Assembly (NCBI GenBank): GCA_016719785.1
Contig: JADJYJ010000001.1
Location: forward strand, 620,001 to 684,000
DNA: 64,000 nucleotides
Reading direction: 5' to 3'
Origin: Candidatus Amarolinea dominans
GTDB taxonomy: Bacteria > Chloroflexota > Anaerolineae > SSC4 > Amarolineaceae
The notes beneath the pieces were generated by a model. That model was not told the DNA's origin, searched no databases, and was given only the letters and a program-made list of their open reading frames with translations. Of this stretch, positions 17,769-27,079 are shown piece by piece (positions within the stretch are counted from its first letter, which is position 1; each line of letters starts with the position of its first letter). A program made the position numbers and the translations under genes.

Positions 17769-18716
17769 ATGACGAACGATCACATCATGGGTTTGTTGTT
17801 GGCCATTCCGGAGATTGCGGCCTGGCCGCAGATGGCAACCATTTTGACGCGCACGGCCGACAAGGTGCGCATGGATTGGCTGCTGCCTGTGTTGGGTTGT
17901 CAGGCGGTCGGCGGCGGGGAAGATGACGCGCTGCCGGGCGTGGCGGCCATTGCCTGTACGCAGATCAGCATCATTCTGGCCGATGATCTCCTGGACGAAG
18001 ACCCTCGCGGCGAGCATCAGCGGATCGGCGTCGGCCAGGCGGCTAACCTGGCGTTGGCCTTCCAAGCCGCGGCCTTCCGTGTGATTGACCTGGCGCCCAT
18101 CAGCGCGTCGCTCCGTGCGGCGGTGCAGGGCAGCCTGGCGGCCCTGGCCCTGAAGACGGCATACGGCCAGTGGCTCGATGTGCAGAATTTCCAGGGCGAA
18201 GATGACTATTGGAAGGTCGTCGAGGCGAAGAGCACACCGTTCTACGGCGCTGCCCTGCAGGTGGGCGCCCAACTCGGCGGCGCCAGTCCTGACGTGGTCA
18301 CCGCCCTCTATGCCATTGGCGTGCAACTGGGCGAGATCGTGCAGTTGTTCGATGACCTGGAAGATGCCTTGCAGGTTCCGGCTGGGCCTGACTGGACACA
18401 GGGGCGCAACAACCTGCTGATCCTCTATGCCCGGTCGGCCCCGCATGAAGGGCGCGCGTATTTTGTGGATCTCCTGTCACGCGTGGCTGAGCCGGCAAGT
18501 TTGCGGCAGGCGCAACAACTCCTCATTGACAGCGGCGCTGTCAGCTACGCCATGTACCAGGCGGTGATGCGTTATCAGGCCGCGCGGCAGCGCCTGGCTG
18601 ACCTGCATCTGCCCCACCCCGAGCCGATTCAACAGGCGCTGACGGCGCAGATGGCTCCTCTGAGTACGCTGTTGCAGCAGCTTGGGCTTGAAGTCCCTCC
18701 CGAATTGATGATCTAG
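17769..18716 (+). CDS. Isoprenyl-diphosphate-synthase-like protein, candidate ComQ-like peptide prenyltransferase
   Basis: The 315-residue all-helical protein carries both Asp-rich motifs of type I isoprenoid synthases: DDLLD at 72-76 and DDLED at 195-199. GQWLDVQ (133-139) and YWKVVEAKS (147-155) are the usual conserved blocks between them. Such motifs bind Mg-diphosphate of allylic substrates. General chain-elongation synthases and ComQ, which prenylates a Trp of ComX, share this fold. The location between a small Trp-ended peptide gene and a ComP-like kinase favours ComQ-type function. The gap to the kinase gene is 10 bp, so the two are co-transcribed. A housekeeping polyprenyl synthase remains the alternative. 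Confidence 0.75.
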   Translation: MTNDHIMGLLLAIPEIAAWPQMATILTRTADKVRMDWLLPVLGCQAVGGGEDDALPGVAAIACTQISIILADDLLDEDPRGEHQRIGVGQAANLALAFQAAAFRVIDLAPISASLRAAVQGSLAALALKTAYGQWLDVQNFQGEDDYWKVVEAKSTPFYGAALQVGAQLGGASPDVVTALYAIGVQLGEIVQLFDDLEDALQVPAGPDWTQGRNNLLILYARSAPHEGRAYFVDLLSRVAEPASLRQAQQLLIDSGAVSYAMYQAVMRYQAARQRLADLHLPHPEPIQQALTAQMAPLSTLLQQLGLEVPPELMI

Positions 18717-18726
18717 GGAGTGTATC

Positions 18727-21700
18727 GTGGATCGAGGCTCTGATTCTGCACCACACGTGGCGCCCAGGAGTCTCCCGCAGCGGGCCAGGCAAGCGGCCGC
18801 CGGCCTACGGCTGGATGGCTCGTTGGCGTTTGTGGCCCTGGCCATGCTGGGCATTTGCTTACTCTACACCTTTGCCTATCCTTTGCTGGGTCACTATCCC
18901 GGCCTGAGCTTGACCTACGATTGGGTTGTGCTGGATACCGACGACTGCGATCCCGCCCGCGACTGGTGCCGCCAAAACCAACTCCAGGTGCTGCCCGGCG
19001 ATCGTTTGCTCCGAATTGGCGACTTGACCTATGCCGCGTACACGAACGACCGTGCGCTGGTACCGTTTGGAGCCTACCGAGCCGGCGACCCGGTGCCGGT
19101 CATTCTGGAGCGGGACGGTCAGACGGTGCAGATCAACTGGCAGATGCCTGGAACTTCCGGCCAGGTCTGGAACATCGTGCTGTTCAATCTGCTGTTCATG
19201 CTGCCTTTCTGGCTGGCTGGCACTGTCGTCATGCTCTTCCTGCGTCCGCGTGACGCGCGCTGGGGCCTGTTGGTACTCTTCAACTACCTGATTGCTACCT
19301 GGCTGGTAGCCGGCTTTACCTCGAACACGCATCTCGCCGGCTCGGCCTATGTCGTGCGCATGGCGGGATGGCTCATGATACCCGTTTTTGTCCATCTGCA
19401 TCTCCACGTGCCCAACCCATTACCGCGCCTGCGTACACAGATTTCCCTGACGCCGTTTTATCTTATCCCTGTGATCCTGGCCGTGTGCGAGCTGTGGGCC
19501 TGGCCGCCTCCGCGCGCGTACATCGTGGGCGATGCCCTGGCGGTGCTGGCCAGCCTGGCTCTCATCATCTATCGCCTGCTCAATCCCATGTCGCCTTCGG
19601 ACCGGGTGGCCGCGCGCCTCATGTTGGCCGGTGTGGCCCTGGCGTTTGGCCCTGGCCTGATCCTGTGGGTGATTCCCATCTTGATTGATGTCAATTCGCC
19701 GGCTGTCAACGTTGTGGCGTTTGCCACGCTGGTTTTGCCGGTGCTGCCCCTGTTCTACACCTATGCTGCCTACAAGCATCGCCTGGGCACCCTGGAGTTT
19801 CGCGCCAACCGGCTCTTGAGCACCTACAGCTTCATTTCGCTGTACGGCACGGCGTTTCTGTTCATCTTTTCGATCCTGGGGCGCTGGCTGCGCCTCAGCA
19901 CCAATGCCCTGCTGGCCTACCTCGTCTTCTCGGCCATTTTTGTCATCGCGGCCTTGCCGCTGCGCCAGCGTTTTGTACGCCTCGTGGATCGTCTGGCCTA
20001 CGGCACTGCCCATGACCCGGACGATCTGATTCGCGCCTTCGCCAATCGCATCCCCCAGGCGCTGACGCCTGAGGATTTGGTACAACTGCTGGTGCGCGAA
20101 GTGATGCCCAGCCTCCTGATCCGCCAATCGGCCCTGGTTGCCATCCCGCGCGATGGGCCGCCCGCGCAGAGCAACGTCAATGTCGAACTCGTCTATGCCG
20201 AGAATGTCGCCGTGCCTGGCCAGTGGTCGCTGTCCACCCTGGACGATGTGTTGGCCGACGCGGGGCGTTACCGCTTCCGTGAAGCCACTGAATCAGTGCA
20301 GGTTCTGGGTTGGGTCAGGCTGGCAGTGACGCTGGCGATTGGGGAAAGGCGTCGCGGTATCTGGTTGTTGGGGGAGAGACACCCCGACGATTTCTACCCG
20401 CAGAAGGACATTGATCTGCTGACTACCCTGGGCAACCAGGTGGGCATGGCGTTGCACACCGCCAGTCTACTCTCGGAGAGCCGGCGTTTTGCGCAAGATC
20501 TGAAGGCGCTGCACTCGGTCAGCAGCGTGGTGGCCAGCTCGCTGCAGCCGCAGGAGGTTTACAAGCGCACGGTCGAGACGCTGGCGCAGGTCTTCGGTTA
20601 CAGCTTCGTCAGCATCTATCGTGCCGAGGGCGAGCGTCTGCATCTGCAATACCAGGTGGGGTATGACCCGCAGCACCTGATCCAGGAGCTGCCGCTGACG
20701 ACCGGGGTGATGGCGCGGGCCGTGCGCAGCGGGCAACCCCAGTTTGTGCAAGATGTAAGCCTGGATCACGATTTCCAGCGTGAGTCGCCCACGTTGGTCT
20801 CGGAGATTGCCGTTCCGGTGCGCAGCGCCGACCAGGTGGTGGGCGTCATCAATGTCGAGTCCGCGGCGCCCGGTCAGTTGACCACCAATGACCTCGATCT
20901 GCTCTTGATTCTGGCCAATCAACTGGCCATTGCCATCACCAACGCTGGCTTGTTCGACACCGTGGCACGCCAGGTGCAGCAGTTGGAGCTGCTGCGCGAG
21001 ATCAGCCTGCACATGGCCAGCAGCCTCGACCTGAAACAGGTGTTAGACACCATCGCGGCGGCCGCGATGGCTCTGATGCGACCGGGCAACATTCACATCT
21101 TTCTGTACGACCAGGCGCAGGATCGCTTTACCTTTGGCCATGCCCTGTGGCAGGATGGCCGCCGCACCCCGGTGACGACGACCCTGCGGCCGCATGGCCT
21201 CAGCTACCAGGTCGTGCGCGGGGCCGCGCCGGTGGTCGTGGATCATGCCGATCACCATCCACTCTATGCCGATTGGGCCGACCGAGCGACTGTGCCCCAG
21301 TCTATTGCCGGCGTCCCGTTGATGCGGGCCGGCCGCGCCCTCGGTGTCTTCACCACCGCTTTTTTTGACCGCCAGACGATCGCCAGCCAGGATCAGCAGC
21401 TGCTCACCATGCTGGCCGACCAGGCTGCAGTGGCCGTGGACAACGCGCAGCTCCACGCCACCGCGCTGCGCCGCGTGCGCGAGTTCGAATCCCTGCGTCA
21501 GGTGGAGCTGGCGCTGGCGAGCAATCTCAATTTGCATCAGCTCTTGCAAACCATCGTGGCCCAGGTCATTGCCCTGGTGGATGCGCAGGGCGGGGGGCTT
21601 TACATCTATTTGCCTGAGCTTGATCAGCTTGAGTTACGCGTGTCACAGCAGCCGGCGTCCTGGCCAGGCGATTTTTCTGGGACGCGTTTACAGCGCCATG

Positions 21701-22740
21701 AAGGATTGGCCGGCGCCGTCCTGGCGTCCAACCAGATCATCATGACCAATGACTATCACGCCAACTTCAGCAGTACACCCTTTGCCGATGTGCCTGTTAG
21801 CTCGGTCCTGGGCGTGCCATTGACCTGGGGTAGTGAATTTTTGGGTGTCCTGACGATCTTCAACACCGATACGGGGCGTGCATTCAATCTGGACGATCAG
21901 CGCGTGGTGAGTCTGCTGTCCGGCCAGGTGGCTGTGGCCATCGTCAATGCCCGCCTGTATGAGGATGCCCGTTTGCGCGCCGAGAAATTGGCCGTGGCCT
22001 ATGCCGAGCTCAAGCAGCTCGACCGCCTGAAAGACGAGTTCGTGCAAACGGTTTCGCACGAACTGCGCACGCCCTTGACCTTCGTGTGCGGCTATGTGGA
22101 CCTGCTGTTGGAAGACGTGATGGGTACACTCAACCCGCAGCAGCGCGAGGCGCTCTCGATCGTGTCTGATCGCGCCGCCGCTACGGTGCGTCTGGTGAAC
22201 GACATCATCAGTATGCAGCAGGCGGAGATGGAGCCGCGCCAGCCGCAGCCGGTTGACCTGGCCGACCTGGTGCAGACGTGCGGCGAAAGCGCGCGCATGA
22301 CCGCGCTCAGTCATGGCATCGAGATGGAAGTGATGGTCGCCCCGAACTTGCCCCCGGTTCTGGGTGACGCCGATCGCTTGGGCGAGGTGCTCGATAACTT
22401 GCTTGCTAACGCCATCAAGTTCAGCCCCAACGGCGGCATCATCCGGGTGACGGCCGCGCCAGCGCTGGCCCGCCTGGGCGACGACGACGCACAGGCGGGC
22501 ATCAAGGTCACAATCCAAGACCAGGGCATCGGCATCGCGGCCGACCAGCAGACGCGCATCTGGGAGCGGTTTTACCAGGTGGACAGCACCAAGACGCGGC
22601 GCTTTGGCGGCACCGGCCTGGGGCTGGCCATTGCCAAGCGGATCGTGGTCGCGCATGGCGGGGTGGTGGGGGTCGAGAGTCAATTGGGCGCCGGGAGTTC
22701 CTTCTGGTTCATCGTGCCTGCCTACCAGCCAGCGGGCTGA
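18727..22740 (+). CDS. ComP-like membrane sensor histidine kinase with four GAF domains
   Basis: The 1337-residue protein starts with one membrane helix (about 34-54), then an extracytoplasmic PDZ-like segment (LPGDRLLRIGDL and GDPVPVILERDGQTVQINW, about 85-140), then about eight or nine membrane helices (148-412). A basic RFVRLVDRLAYG segment after the last helix resembles ComP-type sensors. Four GAF-like domains follow (about 450-583, 590-745, 752-907, 918-1080), then a HisKA helix pair with SHELRTP (His1111) and an HATPase_c domain (DNLLANAIKF, DQGIGI, GTGLGLAI). It should sense an extracellular ligand and autophosphorylate. B. subtilis ComP has a different kinase core (HisKA_3) and no GAF array. 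No response regulator gene is adjacent. Confidence 0.88.
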   Translation: MDRGSDSAPHVAPRSLPQRARQAAAGLRLDGSLAFVALAMLGICLLYTFAYPLLGHYPGLSLTYDWVVLDTDDCDPARDWCRQNQLQVLPGDRLLRIGDLTYAAYTNDRALVPFGAYRAGDPVPVILERDGQTVQINWQMPGTSGQVWNIVLFNLLFMLPFWLAGTVVMLFLRPRDARWGLLVLFNYLIATWLVAGFTSNTHLAGSAYVVRMAGWLMIPVFVHLHLHVPNPLPRLRTQISLTPFYLIPVILAVCELWAWPPPRAYIVGDALAVLASLALIIYRLLNPMSPSDRVAARLMLAGVALAFGPGLILWVIPILIDVNSPAVNVVAFATLVLPVLPLFYTYAAYKHRLGTLEFRANRLLSTYSFISLYGTAFLFIFSILGRWLRLSTNALLAYLVFSAIFVIAALPLRQRFVRLVDRLAYGTAHDPDDLIRAFANRIPQALTPEDLVQLLVREVMPSLLIRQSALVAIPRDGPPAQSNVNVELVYAENVAVPGQWSLSTLDDVLADAGRYRFREATESVQVLGWVRLAVTLAIGERRRGIWLLGERHPDDFYPQKDIDLLTTLGNQVGMALHTASLLSESRRFAQDLKALHSVSSVVASSLQPQEVYKRTVETLAQVFGYSFVSIYRAEGERLHLQYQVGYDPQHLIQELPLTTGVMARAVRSGQPQFVQDVSLDHDFQRESPTLVSEIAVPVRSADQVVGVINVESAAPGQLTTNDLDLLLILANQLAIAITNAGLFDTVARQVQQLELLREISLHMASSLDLKQVLDTIAAAAMALMRPGNIHIFLYDQAQDRFTFGHALWQDGRRTPVTTTLRPHGLSYQVVRGAAPVVVDHADHHPLYADWADRATVPQSIAGVPLMRAGRALGVFTTAFFDRQTIASQDQQLLTMLADQAAVAVDNAQLHATALRRVREFESLRQVELALASNLNLHQLLQTIVAQVIALVDAQGGGLYIYLPELDQLELRVSQQPASWPGDFSGTRLQRHEGLAGAVLASNQIIMTNDYHANFSSTPFADVPVSSVLGVPLTWGSEFLGVLTIFNTDTGRAFNLDDQRVVSLLSGQVAVAIVNARLYEDARLRAEKLAVAYAELKQLDRLKDEFVQTVSHELRTPLTFVCGYVDLLLEDVMGTLNPQQREALSIVSDRAAATVRLVNDIISMQQAEMEPRQPQPVDLADLVQTCGESARMTALSHGIEMEVMVAPNLPPVLGDADRLGEVLDNLLANAIKFSPNGGIIRVTAAPALARLGDDDAQAGIKVTIQDQGIGIAADQQTRIWERFYQVDSTKTRRFGGTGLGLAIAKRIVVAHGGVVGVESQLGAGSSFWFIVPAYQPAG

Positions 22741-22746
22741 GCGCAC

Positions 22747-25161
22747 TCAGCCCAGCGCGCCCGACCAGACCAGCGCAAAGTCCTGCGGACCGCGGGCCAC
22801 GTTGTAGGCGCGCACGGTGATCAGGTGGCGGCCAGGCGCCGGCTGTGCGAGCAGCACCATCTCCACGTTGTTCTTGCGGTCGAAGCCGCGGTTGAAGGGG
22901 GCCGTGAACTGATTGCCATGATAGTTTTGGCCGCTTGGCGAGGTGACAATCAGATCGAGGTCGTTCACCAGGCTCGCGGTTTGACCGGCCGAACCAGGGT
23001 AGTCGCTCCAGGCGAGCGTCACCTTGAGCGGCTGGCTGCTGTCAGCGACGACGGCTGCCAGGCGCACCGAACGGCCCGTGGTCAGGCCGCGGGTGCGTTC
23101 GTACATACTGATGACGCGCGGGGCTGGCGGTTGCACACAGTTCGTCACATGCACATGGCCCCAACCCTGTTCGAAATCATAGGGCGTGCCCTCCGCGGGC
23201 GTTCCGTAGCGGTAGGGGCGGTAGTCAGCGCCGTGCAGCAGTAGGGCTTTGAGCAGGGCCGCGCTGGGATTGCGGCGCCCCTGCTGGCGCAGAAATTGGC
23301 GCAGTAAGGCCAGCGCGCCGGTCGTGAGCGGCGTCGCCATGCTGGTCCCGCCATTCACCATGTAATCGTGCGGCAGTGGCGGATAGTCGCCCCAGCCGTG
23401 GTTGCCGTCCAGCAGATGGGAGCGGGTGGAGACGATATTGGTGCCGGGTGCAATCACATCTGGCTTGATGCGTCCATCGCGGGTGGGGCCGCGGCTGCTG
23501 AACGCGGCTACGTCATCCTCGTGATCGCTGGTTCCGTCCTGGCAGATCGGATCGTGCGGATAGTAACCGGGCCACAACTGACCCCAGGTGGCCTGGTAGC
23601 CCAACCCGCTGCGTGTGCTTTCGGCCGCGCCCACGGCGATGCAGTTTTTGGCAGTTGCCGGCGGCGTAATGCTGCCCGGGTCAACCCTGCCATCGCGATC
23701 GGCGTCGGCGCCATCATTGCCGGCTGCGACGACTACCACGAAATCTTTGTGCTCCCAGACGAAGCGGTCGAGCGCTTCCGAGAAGTTGTCATACGCGCCG
23801 TAGGCGCCGCCGCCCCAACTGTTGTTGTGAATCCGGACACCAGCCTCGTAAGCTTTGTTGAAGAAGGCGTAGAGGTCAGCCGGCAGTCCGGCGAGTCCAA
23901 AAGGGGCGGGGGCCCTTCCGTAGCGCTGTTGAAAGGCCCGACGGTAGGCGGGCGTCCACTCCAGACCCTGTTCGATAGCCTGAAAGACCAGGGTTGCCTC
24001 GGGGGCAACACCGCGGATCAGTTCAGTGTCGCTGGCCGAGGCCGCGCCGGAACCGAGGATGGAACCGGCCACGTGCGTGCCGTGCCCCGAATCGAGATCG
24101 GCCGGGCCATCATTACCGTCCTTGTTCAGAATCACGCTGTTGTAGTCGGCCGAGATGGGCCAGCTCTGAATGGCAGCCACGCGACCGGCGAAATCGGGGT
24201 GGATGTTGTCCGGTTCCCCGGAATCAAGCCCGGTGTCGGCAACGCCGACGATCTCGCCTTTGCCGGTCAACCCCGGCGCGTGCGGCGGCGCCACCTCCAC
24301 CACGTGCATCAGGCGGACGGCCACGTTGTTACGCACCTGTCGCAGCAAGAACTGATCCACCGATTTGACGCCATGGATACTGGCCAGGGCCAGCACCTTC
24401 CCCTGCAGATCGGTCGTGCCCGGTGCAAACGAAACGCTGATCACGTGCGTGGTGGCGTCAGGCGTTTCACCCAGGTTGCCCCCCAGGGCCTCGATGATCG
24501 GCAGCGCAGCTTGCAGCAATTCTGGCGTAAAGAAGCTCACGGTGAACGTGCTGATGAGCGGCTCCGACACCGGCGGCTCGGCCACGACCGTCCCCCTGAA
24601 CGCCCTGGTGGCCGTGGCGGCGTCATGTCCCTGCGGCCCCACACCGCGGCGTACCGGCTCCGCCAGGCTCTCGCGCAGGTCGGGCGATACCCGTAGGCTA
24701 GGCTCGTAATAGCCGATCCAGCGCACAAAATCAAGACGGTGTACGGTTTCGTACGCGTCCTCGGACAGCTCGACCACGTAGGCATACGAGGGCAGCGGTT
24801 CACGCAAGGTGCCGCCCGCCTCGGCCACGGCTTGCAGCCACTCATCCTTGATGGGGCCGATGAACTGCACCAGGTAATGGTGCGGCACCGCGTCCATCGC
24901 TGATACGCCGCGTGTGCCAACGGCCGCGGTCGAGATGGACGGCGGGGAGACAGAGGTATCAATGATCTCCCCGCCGACATCAATCTCATCAATGCCGTCC
25001 AACACCTCGATGGAATAACCGTCGTCTGTCAACCGCTCGAGCTGCTGGGCGGTCACTTCAACCAGCATCGAATCGGCATAGGTGGTCAGCACCGACGAAA
25101 CCTGGCCCTTGAGCGTGCGTTGCTGGCGCTTATTAGCGTAAATGACTGCTGTTTGCAGCAT
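22747..25161 (-). CDS. Subtilisin-like S8 serine peptidase
   Basis: The 804-residue protein holds the subtilase triad: Asp in VGVADTGLDSG (near residue 310), His in DSGHGTHVAGS (near 360) and Ser in GGTSMATPLT (near 605). A long N-terminal region of about 290 residues precedes the catalytic domain and may be an inhibitory propeptide plus extra domain. After it comes a beta-rich domain (SVRLAAVVADSSQPLKVTLAWSD) of pro-protein-convertase type. No signal peptide is visible, which is odd for an S8 enzyme. The ATG at 25161 follows AAGGAGG. It converges with the kinase gene (6 bp between stops), so a role in maturing the neighbouring peptide is possible but unproven. Confidence 0.88.
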   Translation of the reverse strand: MLQTAVIYANKRQQRTLKGQVSSVLTTYADSMLVEVTAQQLERLTDDGYSIEVLDGIDEIDVGGEIIDTSVSPPSISTAAVGTRGVSAMDAVPHHYLVQFIGPIKDEWLQAVAEAGGTLREPLPSYAYVVELSEDAYETVHRLDFVRWIGYYEPSLRVSPDLRESLAEPVRRGVGPQGHDAATATRAFRGTVVAEPPVSEPLISTFTVSFFTPELLQAALPIIEALGGNLGETPDATTHVISVSFAPGTTDLQGKVLALASIHGVKSVDQFLLRQVRNNVAVRLMHVVEVAPPHAPGLTGKGEIVGVADTGLDSGEPDNIHPDFAGRVAAIQSWPISADYNSVILNKDGNDGPADLDSGHGTHVAGSILGSGAASASDTELIRGVAPEATLVFQAIEQGLEWTPAYRRAFQQRYGRAPAPFGLAGLPADLYAFFNKAYEAGVRIHNNSWGGGAYGAYDNFSEALDRFVWEHKDFVVVVAAGNDGADADRDGRVDPGSITPPATAKNCIAVGAAESTRSGLGYQATWGQLWPGYYPHDPICQDGTSDHEDDVAAFSSRGPTRDGRIKPDVIAPGTNIVSTRSHLLDGNHGWGDYPPLPHDYMVNGGTSMATPLTTGALALLRQFLRQQGRRNPSAALLKALLLHGADYRPYRYGTPAEGTPYDFEQGWGHVHVTNCVQPPAPRVISMYERTRGLTTGRSVRLAAVVADSSQPLKVTLAWSDYPGSAGQTASLVNDLDLIVTSPSGQNYHGNQFTAPFNRGFDRKNNVEMVLLAQPAPGRHLITVRAYNVARGPQDFALVWSGALG

Positions 25162-25482
25162 GGGCAACCTCCTTTTATTTCCTCAGATGCACGTTCGAAT
25201 CCGCGCCGGGCGGCAGCGCGTCACGAATCTTGCGCAAATCTTCATCACTCCAAACACCCTCTCCCAAGTAGTGTAACACCAGACGCACGGACGCGCAAGA
25301 CAACTTCGATCTCCTCTCTCCTCTCTTTCAACCACAAATCAACCGCCCTCCACGTAGCTCTCTGGTCTCTGATCTCTGATCTCCGCTCTCCAATTGCCCA
25401 TCTCTCTGACTTGCATTACAATCCCGCTGCTTCAGTTTACGAATCAATCATCAAGCCAGTTACCCAGGAAAGGGATACGAGC
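25162..25482 (+). other. Divergent intergenic region between S8 peptidase and acyltransferase-like genes
   Basis: This 321-bp gap holds the ribosome site of the minus-strand peptidase, CT-rich low-complexity DNA with imperfect TCTCTGATCTC repeats (about 25361-25391), and a plus-strand promoter at 25394-25422. No gene is visible in it. Confidence 0.6.
25394..25422 (+). promoter_or_regulatory. Predicted promoter for the GNAT-like gene
   Basis: TTGCCC (25394-25399), a 17-bp spacer and TACAAT (25417-25422) lie about 60 bp upstream of the ATG at 25483. Confidence 0.5.
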
Positions 25483-26613
25483 ATGACCGACCGTTTGGAC
25501 ATCATGGAGATTGACACCGACAGCCGTTACTGGCGTCAGCAGTTCCTGAGCTTGCCGTTTCGCCTGTATCGTCATGTGCCGCAGTGGGTGCCGCCGCTGG
25601 CGCCGGACGCGGCGTTGATGTTGAACCGTGAGCGCCACCCCTTCTTTCGTCACTCGGACGCCATCTTCTTGTTGGCGAGGCGCAATGATGAAACCATCGG
25701 CCGCCTGGCCGTGCTCGACAACGCCAACTACAATGCCTACAACCACGAGCGCAGCGCGTTCTTTTATCTGTTCGAGTGTATTGATGAGCGCGCGGTGGCC
25801 CTGGCCCTGTTCGAACACGGCTTTGCCTGGGCGCGACGCCGCGGCCTGGAGCAGATGAAAGGCCCGCGCGGCCTCAGCGCGTTGGACGGTATTGGGCTGC
25901 TCGTCGAAGGCTTCGAGCACCGTCCCGCCCTGGGCATCCCCTACAATCCGGCCTATTACCCGGCCCTGGTCGAAGCGGCCGGTTTCGAGCGCCTGGATGA
26001 TTCGCTTTCCGGCTACCTCAGCACAGCCACAAAATTTCCGGAGAAGATTCACCAGGTATCAGAACTGGTGCAGAAGCGGCGCGGGCTGCGCGTCGTGCGC
26101 TTTCAGACCCGGCGTGAGCTGCTGCAACTGGTGCCCCAACTCGGTGATCTGTACAACAATGCACTGGGCGGCACCAGCGGCGGGGTGCCGTTGACTGCGG
26201 ATGAAATGCAGGCGATTGCCAATCAGATTTTGCATTACGCCGATCCTCGCCTGGTCAAGATCGTGATGAAAGAGGATGAAGCGGTTGGCTTTTTGTTGGC
26301 CTATCCTGATGTTTCGGCCGCGGTGCAGCGCACGGGCGGTCACCTGTGGCCCGTGGGCTGGATTGACCTGCTGCGTGAACTCAAGCGCAGCAAATGGGTG
26401 AATATCAACGGCGCGGGCATCGTGGCGAAGTACCGGGGCCTGGGCGGCATGGCCATCCTCTTCAGTGAGATGCAAAAGAGCCTGGTTGAGGGCGGGTTCG
26501 AGCATGCCGACCTGGTGCAGATCAGTGTGTCGAACGACAACATGCAGCGTGAGTTGCGCGACCTGGGCGTGGATTTCTACAAGACGCACCGCCAGTATGC
26601 GCGATCGCTGTAG
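25483..26613 (+). CDS. GNAT-fold acyltransferase-like protein of unknown substrate
   Basis: The 376-residue protein resembles a large bacterial family annotated as N-acetyltransferase-like proteins, often fused of two GNAT folds. Conserved stretches are FYLFECIDE, MKGPRGLSALDGIGLLVEGF and GIPYNPAYYPALVEAAGFERLDD in the first half, and VGFLLAYPD plus KYRGLGGMAILFSEMQKSL in the second. The last stretch matches the acetyl-CoA-binding loop region. Substrate is unknown. ATG 25483 was chosen because the protein family starts around MEIDTDSRYWRQQFLSLP and a promoter lies just upstream. Confidence 0.65.
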   Translation: MTDRLDIMEIDTDSRYWRQQFLSLPFRLYRHVPQWVPPLAPDAALMLNRERHPFFRHSDAIFLLARRNDETIGRLAVLDNANYNAYNHERSAFFYLFECIDERAVALALFEHGFAWARRRGLEQMKGPRGLSALDGIGLLVEGFEHRPALGIPYNPAYYPALVEAAGFERLDDSLSGYLSTATKFPEKIHQVSELVQKRRGLRVVRFQTRRELLQLVPQLGDLYNNALGGTSGGVPLTADEMQAIANQILHYADPRLVKIVMKEDEAVGFLLAYPDVSAAVQRTGGHLWPVGWIDLLRELKRSKWVNINGAGIVAKYRGLGGMAILFSEMQKSLVEGGFEHADLVQISVSNDNMQRELRDLGVDFYKTHRQYARSL

Positions 26614-26617
26614 GGGA

Positions 26618-27055
26618 TTAATTTGCAGTCAGGGTGCAGCTCTGCGCAATGACCTGGCGTGTGTCGGCCAGCATGGGCAGGCCGGCCAGCTCATCCAGGC
26701 TGAACCAACCGATGGCGGCCGCGTCATCGGCCGCGACCGGTTCGCCGCCCTGATAAAAGGCCAGGTAATCCAACACGACAAAATGATAGCGCACGCGGCC
26801 CTGCTCGTCGGTCAGGATCGGCTCGAACGCAGCCACGAGCGGGCCAACCTGTACGTTAAGCCCGGTTTCCTCGAACACCTCGCGCACGACGGCCGCGGCC
26901 AGCGTCTCGCCAACTTCCACCAACCCGCCCGGTAACGCCCACAGCCCCTTGTTCGGCTCGCGCGCCCGTTGAATCAGCAGGACCTGGTCAGTCTGCGGCC
27001 GCCAGATCAGCGCACTGACGCCCAGCAGGGGCGCGGATGGATATTCACGTTGCAT
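26618..27055 (-). CDS. NUDIX hydrolase
   Basis: The 145-residue protein has an intact Nudix box, GGLVEVGETLAAAVVREVFEETGL (about 43-66), which places the catalytic Glu residues on the usual helix. The preceding RAREPNKGLWALP and following FEPILTDEQGRVRYHFVVLDYLA suit ADP-ribose or nucleotide-sugar pyrophosphatases. The exact substrate is unknown. It ends the minus-strand run trmB, methyltransferase, HAD, NUDIX, with a 24-bp gap to the HAD gene. Confidence 0.88.
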   Translation of the reverse strand: MQREYPSAPLLGVSALIWRPQTDQVLLIQRAREPNKGLWALPGGLVEVGETLAAAVVREVFEETGLNVQVGPLVAAFEPILTDEQGRVRYHFVVLDYLAFYQGGEPVAADDAAAIGWFSLDELAGLPMLADTRQVIAQSCTLTAN

Positions 27056-27079
27056 GGTGGTTGGCTCCTGGTGGCCGGT

